Assembly (NCBI GenBank): GCA_036654795.1 | Contig: JAVVRI010000032.1 | Coordinates: 1-21,055 of the forward strand | Source of the DNA: JAVVRI01 sp036654795 | Lineage (GTDB): Bacteria; Bacteroidota; Bacteroidia; Bacteroidales; Tannerellaceae | DNA: 21,055 nt | Direction: 5' to 3' | Shown here: positions 16,618 to 21,055 of the stretch, piece by piece | How positions within the stretch are numbered: the first letter of the stretch is position 1 | How the letters are laid out: each line of letters begins with the position of its first letter | Notes under the pieces: model-generated | Told to the model about the DNA's origin: nothing | Databases searched by the model: none | What the model saw: only the letters and a program-made list of their open reading frames with translations | Made by a program: the position numbers and the translations under genes

Positions 16618-19425
16618 ATGAAATTGGGTAAATATCTTTTAGCACTCTTTCTCCTTCTCCTTGCCTTGCCGGTAGTGGCGCAGCAAAACGGAGTAACAGT
16701 TATTGGCACAGTTATAGAGCAGACCAACCGAGAGGTCATTGAGCAGGCGACCGTACGATTGCTTAGCGGAAAAGACAGTACGCTCATAGGCGGCGTAGTC
16801 ACAGCCAAGGATGGTAGCTTTGCGCTGAAGAATGTCAAGAAGGGCGCCTACCTGCTGCACGTCTCCTTCGTCGGATTCGAGCCGCTCTATCAACCGTTGC
16901 AGATTACGGGAAAGACGAACCCCGTCAAGCTGGGTAAGCTGGAACTGGGCGATGGTGCTATCCAGTTGGGCGAAGCAGTCGTGATCGGGAAAGCAGCCGA
17001 AGTGGTGGTGCGCAACGACACGATGGAATATAACGCCGACTCTTACAAAGTAGCCGAAGGCTCAGTGCTGGAAGATTTACTAAAGAAGATGCCCGGCGTG
17101 GAGATAGACAGTGAGGGAAAGGTGACGGTGAACGGAAAAGAGATCAAAAAGGTGATGATAGACGGCAAGGAGTTCTTCTCCAACGACCCGAAGGTAGCCT
17201 CGAAAAATCTGCCGGCCAAGATGATAGAGAAGGTGCAGGTGCTGGATAAGAAGAGCGACATGTCCGTGATGACCGGTTTCGACGATGGTGAGGAGGAGAC
17301 GGTTATTAATCTGACCGTCAAGCCCGGCATGAAGCAGGGATGGTTTGGTAACGCCTTCGCCGGCTACGGTAGTAAGGATCGATACGAAGCAAACGCGATG
17401 GTGAACCGCTTTATCAACAATGATCAGGTGACCTTTATGGGCGGGTTGAACAACACAAACAATATGGGATTCTCCGACTTGGCCTCCACAATGTTTAGTG
17501 GAATGGGTGGCATGGGCGGCGGACGACGCCGGGGTGGTGGTAGCGGTAATGGCATCACCAGCAGTGGCAACGCGGGGCTCAACTTCAGCAAGGAGTTTAA
17601 CCCCCTCATCACATTGGGCGGAAACGGTCGTTACTCCCATTCCGACAACGACGCCAAGAGCAAAAGTAACACACAAAACATCCTGCCGGGCGACAGTACC
17701 TCTTACGACAGCGACACGAGCATCAGCAACCGCAAGAGCGACAACGTGGGCGTCAACTTCCGCATGGAATGGAAGCCGGACACGCTGACGCAGATCATCT
17801 TCAGCCCTGACTTCGGATACAGCCGGACGTCGAGTTCAGAATATAGCAGCTACAACACGCTGAATGCCGACCGCGACACGGTGAACGCCGGACAGTCCAC
17901 TTACCTTTCCGAAGGGGAGGGTTACGACTTCTCGGCAAGACTGGAGTTCAGCCGCAAGCTAAACAACAAAGGGCGCGTGTTCAGCGCCTCGCTCTCCGGT
18001 GGATATAGCGACTCCTATAGCGACGGACTGAACTACTCAAACACGGACTATTACCAGCTGGGGGCAAACCAGAAGAATACCACCATCGACCAGCAGTTTC
18101 GCTACGACAACAACAGTTACAACTATCGCGCTTACCTGTCGTGGGTGGAGCCAATCGGACATAACAACTTCCTACAAGCCACCTACAGCTTCAGCCAACG
18201 CAAACAGGAGTCGCTCAAGAACTCCTTCAATAAAGGAGATGGCGGCGAGTATACAGAGCTGGACACGGCTTATAGCAAGAGCTATCGCAACGACTTCATC
18301 AACCAACGTGCCAGCCTCAGCTTCAAGGCACAGCGGGCAAAATATAACTACACAATCGGTGTAAACCTCGATCCATCCTATAGCAAGAGCGTAAACTTCA
18401 TCGGCGACAGCACGCTGAGCGAGATGAAGCGCAACGTGGTGAACGTTTCGCCCATGGCACAGTTCAACTACATCTTCGACAAGCGTACCAACCTCCGCAT
18501 CATCTACAGCGGACGTACCAGCCAGCCAAGCATGACGCAACTGCAACCCGTGGCCGACCTTTCGAATCCGCTGAACATCACGATTGGTAACCCCGACCTG
18601 AATCCGCTCTATAGCAACAACCTTTTTATCCGCTTCCAAAGCTTCGCCCCCGAAAAGCAACGCGCGGTAATGATTATGGCACATGCCAGCTACATCGTGA
18701 ACGACATCGTCAGCTTCTCCACCTACGACAAAGACAATAGCGGGCGCAAAGTGACCTCCTATCAGAATGTGAATGGGAATTACAATGCCAATGTACGTGG
18801 CATGTTCAATATGCCGCTACGAAACAAAAAGTTTACGCTTAGCTCCATGACGATGGCCTCCTTTGCCAACGCCAATGGCTTCATCAATGCCGAAAAGAAC
18901 ACGAACAAGAACCTGACCTTGATGGAACGGGCGAGATTGGACTTCCGTTCCGACCTGATCGACCTAGGCATCAACGGCAACATTCGATATAACAGCAGCA
19001 CGAACAGCCTGCAGGCACAGAAGGATCAGCAGACGTTCAACTACGGCGTAGGAGGTACGACTGCTATTTACCTGCCGCTCAATTTCAAGATAGAAAGCGA
19101 CATCACCTACTCCACCAACTCCGGTTATACCGATGGCTTCCAGCAAAAGGAGGTGTTATGGAACGCTTCCGCCTCGAAGACATTCCTCAAAAACAATCAG
19201 GGCACGCTCCGCTTCAAGATCTACGACATGTTGCAACAACGCAGCAACATCTCGCGTAGCGTAACGGCGAACTATACGCGCGACACGGAGTATAACACGC
19301 TGAACAGCTACTTCATGGTTCACTTCATCTACCGCTTCAGCATCTTCAAAGGCGGCGCCACCTCTTCCGACGTAAACATGGGCCGCCCCGGTCACGGGAT
19401 GATGCGAGGAGGGCATATGCACTAA
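16618..19425 (+). CDS. TonB-dependent receptor-like outer-membrane beta-barrel protein
   Basis: A 935-residue outer-membrane protein. A signal peptide covers about 1-21 (ending PVVAQ). A carboxypeptidase-regulatory-like domain follows (about 27-115; GTVIEQTNREVIEQATVRLL, KDGSFALKNVKKGAYLL). A plug-like domain (about 118-235) holds VLEDLLKKMPGVEIDSEGKV and VNGKEIKKVMIDGKEFF, diagnostic of the outer-membrane beta-barrel family related to TonB receptors (OMP_b-brl_3 type) but distinct from SusC. The barrel has the usual alternating aromatic strands and ends near HFIYRFSIF (902-910). Two odd parts are a Gly/Met/Arg-rich insert at about 294-312 and a tail of about 25 residues after the last strand, rich in Gly, Met and His. 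No SusD partner is adjacent, so it is probably a stand-alone receptor of unknown ligand. No clear promoter box precedes it; a 7/8 match (TATCTTTA, 16438-16445) lies just after the 22-bp array. Base use is more G+C-rich than the neighbouring locus. Confidence 0.88.
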   Translation: MKLGKYLLALFLLLLALPVVAQQNGVTVIGTVIEQTNREVIEQATVRLLSGKDSTLIGGVVTAKDGSFALKNVKKGAYLLHVSFVGFEPLYQPLQITGKTNPVKLGKLELGDGAIQLGEAVVIGKAAEVVVRNDTMEYNADSYKVAEGSVLEDLLKKMPGVEIDSEGKVTVNGKEIKKVMIDGKEFFSNDPKVASKNLPAKMIEKVQVLDKKSDMSVMTGFDDGEEETVINLTVKPGMKQGWFGNAFAGYGSKDRYEANAMVNRFINNDQVTFMGGLNNTNNMGFSDLASTMFSGMGGMGGGRRRGGGSGNGITSSGNAGLNFSKEFNPLITLGGNGRYSHSDNDAKSKSNTQNILPGDSTSYDSDTSISNRKSDNVGVNFRMEWKPDTLTQIIFSPDFGYSRTSSSEYSSYNTLNADRDTVNAGQSTYLSEGEGYDFSARLEFSRKLNNKGRVFSASLSGGYSDSYSDGLNYSNTDYYQLGANQKNTTIDQQFRYDNNSYNYRAYLSWVEPIGHNNFLQATYSFSQRKQESLKNSFNKGDGGEYTELDTAYSKSYRNDFINQRASLSFKAQRAKYNYTIGVNLDPSYSKSVNFIGDSTLSEMKRNVVNVSPMAQFNYIFDKRTNLRIIYSGRTSQPSMTQLQPVADLSNPLNITIGNPDLNPLYSNNLFIRFQSFAPEKQRAVMIMAHASYIVNDIVSFSTYDKDNSGRKVTSYQNVNGNYNANVRGMFNMPLRNKKFTLSSMTMASFANANGFINAEKNTNKNLTLMERARLDFRSDLIDLGINGNIRYNSSTNSLQAQKDQQTFNYGVGGTTAIYLPLNFKIESDITYSTNSGYTDGFQQKEVLWNASASKTFLKNNQGTLRFKIYDMLQQRSNISRSVTANYTRDTEYNTLNSYFMVHFIYRFSIFKGGATSSDVNMGRPGHGMMRGGHMH

Positions 19426-19438
19426 CAGATATAAGCAA

Positions 19439-19472
19439 GGGGAAGAAGTGGATATTATCCCATCTCTTCCCC
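19439..19472 (+). terminator. Hairpin just after the TonB-dependent receptor gene
   Basis: GGGGAAGA (19439-19446) pairs with TCTTCCCC (19465-19472), 13 bp after the stop codon; GGATA/TATCC inside the loop can add pairing. The downstream bases are pyrimidine-rich (CTCCTTTC), not a clean U-tract, so this may be a partial terminator or 3'-end stabilising hairpin. Confidence 0.5.
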
Positions 19473-19582
19473 CTCCTTTCAACTACAATTACCAAAGCGG
19501 GTTTATTCCCAACTCATCGCTTCTAGTAACATAAGTATTTGAATAGCACAGTTTATATCTGTTTCTTTAAGTGCAAAGGTAT

Positions 19583-19621
19583 AAAAAGTTGAGGTTAATC
19601 ATTCATCAACCTCAACTTTTT
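19583..19621. terminator. Bidirectional intrinsic terminator between convergent genes
   Basis: AAAAAGTTGAGGTT (19583-19596) and AACCTCAACTTTTT (19608-19621) make a perfect 14-bp stem with an 11-nt loop. The stem base is A-tract on one side and T-tract on the other, so both strands end in a U-run. It sits between the rightward receptor gene and the leftward sigma operon, where a shared terminator is expected. Confidence 0.88.
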
Positions 19622-19662
19622 GTTTAATAGCCAATGAAATAGAATTCTATTTGTTTTCACTT

Positions 19663-20262
19663 TTATTCGTTTGAATCTTCAAATTGTTTATACAGATCTT
19701 TTAGTTCACGGATAGTTTTCCGGTAATTCCGATTTAAGGAGCGTGCCACTATCAAAAGGTAAATGAAGATCCCAATTGGAATAACAATAATGTTTAGTAT
19801 GTTGGGAGTTACATTTGCCTCTATTTGGTATAAGACATAGAAAACTATTGCTAATAGAAAAGAGCAGCTAAATACAATCCAATTATATTTAACTCTATAT
19901 GTTATACATTTTTCAACTTCTTTTATCCGATACTCTAACCATTCTTTTATAGGCATTCCATTGGTATATTTTCGCATTTTGAAAGCAGAGCGTTCCCAGA
20001 AAAAATAAGAGACAGATAGTATCATTAATGCGCCCAAATCTATGAGCATGCGTTCTGCACTGTGTTTACCCGAAATCAAGGTGCTAGAAATATATACAAT
20101 AATGGCAATTATAACGAACCGAAAAATGATTCCGGGATATATTGCCTTAATTGATTTCCTTGCAGACTTGACAACCATTTCGTTTAGTTCTTCTTCGGAG
20201 TACGATTGAATGTTTTCTTCTACTCCTGTTTTCCAAATATCTTTAACATCATTTGTTTCCAT
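19663..20262 (-). CDS. Four-helix membrane protein downstream of ECF sigma factor, putative anti-sigma partner
   Basis: A 199-residue protein whose family I do not recognise. An acidic N-terminus of about 40 residues (METNDVKDIWKTGVEENIQS start) is followed by four predicted membrane segments at about 44-63, 71-89, 127-146 and 153-173. The loop at 90-126 is charged, and the C-terminal tail (175-199) is charged and helical (RKTIRELKDLYKQFED). The start lies 5 bp after the sigma stop on the same strand, so the two are an operon and translationally close. In many bacteria the membrane protein encoded right after an ECF sigma gene is its anti-sigma factor. The N-terminal cytoplasmic segment could hold the sigma, but it lacks the FecR layout and a recognisable zinc anti-sigma motif (HxxxCxxC). 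The function is inference from context. Confidence 0.75.
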   Translation of the reverse strand: METNDVKDIWKTGVEENIQSYSEEELNEMVVKSARKSIKAIYPGIIFRFVIIAIIVYISSTLISGKHSAERMLIDLGALMILSVSYFFWERSAFKMRKYTNGMPIKEWLEYRIKEVEKCITYRVKYNWIVFSCSFLLAIVFYVLYQIEANVTPNILNIIVIPIGIFIYLLIVARSLNRNYRKTIRELKDLYKQFEDSNE

Positions 20263-20267
20263 AGTGC

Positions 20268-20753
20268 TTATTTTTTTAATTGTTTCTGTAATTGACTTTT
20301 AAGACGGTAAATCTTTACACCGATATTAGAGGGGAGCATTCCGACTATTTCAGCAATCTCTTCGTAACTATAATCTTCCATGTAAAGCAGCATGATAGAT
20401 TTATCTATTTCATTCAGTTTATAGAGAGCATTTAGAAGTCTTTGGTAATTTTCGCTATGTTCCTGTTGCTCATAAGGGTCAACTATTTCAATATCGGGAA
20501 CGGAATCACGAAACTCAAGTCGGCTATCTTTTCTGACCTTTGAAATGGATGTGTTTATCGCTACTGCATAAATCCATGAGGCTGGCTTTTCTTTGTTTTG
20601 CAGCGATTGGAAAGAACGCCAAAGCTGGTAGACGACTTCCTGAAAGTTGTCGTCCTTGTCAGCTTTCGACTTAAAATATACCTGATTTACCTTATGGATA
20701 ATTCTTTGGTAAGCAGATAATATCTTTAAAAATTCTTTTTGGTTTGACTTCAT
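20268..20753 (-). CDS. ECF-type RNA polymerase sigma-70 factor
   Basis: A 161-residue sigma factor of the ECF group. Region 2 covers about residues 12-80 (NFQEVVYQLWRSFQSL, then PASWIYAVAINTSISKVRK, which matches the region 2.3-2.4 pattern). Region 4 covers about 103-157 (LNALYKLNEIDKSIMLLYME, then YSYEEIAEIVGMLPSNIGVK as helix-turn-helix, then IYRLKSQLQKQLKK). The length is slightly short but complete for a small ECF factor. The ATG at 20753 is preceded by a perfect copy of its own surroundings, which creates a tiny upstream ORF. A 7/8 match to the -7 consensus (CAACTTTG on the minus strand, 20813-20820) is a weak promoter candidate. The downstream membrane gene is probably its regulator. 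No target genes can be named. Confidence 0.9.
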   Translation of the reverse strand: MKSNQKEFLKILSAYQRIIHKVNQVYFKSKADKDDNFQEVVYQLWRSFQSLQNKEKPASWIYAVAINTSISKVRKDSRLEFRDSVPDIEIVDPYEQQEHSENYQRLLNALYKLNEIDKSIMLLYMEDYSYEEIAEIVGMLPSNIGVKIYRLKSQLQKQLKK

Positions 20754-20770
20754 TTGTTTGACTTCATTTG
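20743..20770 (-). repeat. Perfect 14-bp tandem duplication over the sigma start codon, making a 5-codon uORF
   Basis: TTTGACTTCATTTG occurs twice back to back (20743-20756 and 20757-20770). On the minus strand each copy holds an ATG. The upstream ATG (20767-20765) reads M-K-S-N-K and stops at TGA (20752-20750), which overlaps the sigma ATG as ATGA. The sigma protein itself starts M-K-S-N-Q, so the short peptide nearly copies its first residues. Confidence 0.9.
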
Positions 20771-20778
20771 TTTAATCT

Positions 20779-20987
20779 TTACTTTATAGTCGGAGAAAAA
20801 CTATTTTTATTACAAAGTTGATGAGAAAAAATGTATTTTAGATTATCATTGGTCTCCCAGATTGCTTCAACAACGGTCAGTTCTTTTACCCCCAGATGGA
20901 TTTCCCTAAAGAGTGCTCCAATGGTTTCGTAATCATCATTATCAGGTTATTCAATACGGATTTAAGAATTAATATTCCACGTTTCAC
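20779..20987 (-). pseudogene. Possible remnant of a small gene with a 1-base frameshift
   Basis: Most of the region upstream of the sigma gene reads as protein-like sequence on the minus strand if one base is restored near 20946. The first part, from a GTG at 20987, reads VKRGILILKSVLNN. The second part (20946-20779) reads PDNDDYETIGALFREIHLG, then KELTVVEAIWETNDNLKYIF and a short tail to TAA at 20779-20781. The second frame has no start codon of its own. Composition looks coding-like but I do not recognise a family. It would end just before the sigma gene leader, so it may be a decayed neighbour. Chance is possible at this length. The rest of 20754-21055 shows only the inverted repeat noted separately. 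Confidence 0.25.
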
Positions 20988-21029
20988 ATCCCCATCTATC
21001 TGTCACTCTGTTAGTTCATGTGAAACGTG
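20978..21029. repeat. Perfect 12-bp inverted repeat with 28-bp spacer
   Basis: CACGTTTCACAT (20978-20989) and ATGTGAAACGTG (21018-21029) are exact reverse complements separated by 28 bp. No U-tract follows on either side. The arms contain GTTTCAC/GTGAAAC but are too far apart for a parS site. It could be a long-loop hairpin, a spaced operator or the ends of a short relic element. Confidence 0.8.
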
Positions 21030-21055
21030 TGATTTCTGATCAACTATTTTCTTTT

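Noticed and set aside
17080..17676. A 198-residue minus-strand frame opposite the TonB-dependent receptor gene
   Set aside because: Its residues mirror the G+C-rich codons of the receptor gene; it shows no motif and no promoter or start signal.
20978..21029. A parS centromere site from GTTTCAC/GTGAAAC arms
   Set aside because: A parS site has the half-sites directly adjacent; here they are about 30 bp apart and no parAB genes are in view.

Overview
The window looks like a chromosomal segment from a gut-type Bacteroidales bacterium (Bacteroides or Parabacteroides; species not resolvable by eye). The signs are a SusC/SusD pair, a hybrid two-component-like regulator, ECF sigma/FecR genes, -7 boxes of the TAnnTTTG type and A+T-rich intergenic DNA. 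No rRNA, tRNA, CRISPR array or intact insertion sequence was seen.

Layout. (1) 1-375: the 3' end of a RecG-like/AlbA-type ATP-binding regulator with a four-copy DTVN linker repeat, then a gap with a perfect 12-bp hairpin. (2) 578-3031, minus strand: a broken ECF sigma gene, an intact FecR-type anti-sigma gene and a secreted PIG-L (LmbE-like) deacetylase. The sigma gene has lost about 45 codons of region 2 and is out of frame. (3) 3102-4502, minus: an AGCS sodium:alanine/glycine symporter with its own -7 box. (4) 4629-16234: a compact polysaccharide-utilization locus. SusC, SusD and a secreted GH2 glycosidase run leftward; a membrane-spanning sensor/AraC regulator diverges from susC. A hairpin with a U-tract lies between susD and the GH2 gene. 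(5) 16235-16617: a non-coding gap with four exact-period 22-bp palindromic repeats. (6) 16618-19425, plus: a TonB-dependent receptor-like outer-membrane barrel with Gly/Arg-rich and Gly/Met/His-rich segments. (7) 19583-19621: a strong bidirectional terminator. (8) 19663-20753, minus: a small ECF sigma factor and a four-helix membrane protein that is probably its partner. The sigma start is preceded by a duplicated 14-mer that creates a five-codon upstream ORF. (9) 20754-21055: a probable frameshifted gene remnant and a 12-bp inverted repeat.

The most notable observation is the regulator at 12782-16234. It has the architecture of a Bacteroides HTCS (periplasmic beta-propeller sensor, Y_Y_Y domain, one membrane span, HisKA-like helices, receiver, AraC DNA-binding domain). 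However, the phospho-accepting His is Asn, the whole HATPase domain is absent and replaced by a short acidic linker, and the receiver Asp is Glu. It therefore looks like a phosphorylation-independent, one-component transmembrane regulator of the adjacent SusC-SusD-GH2 operon, evolved from a hybrid two-component protein.
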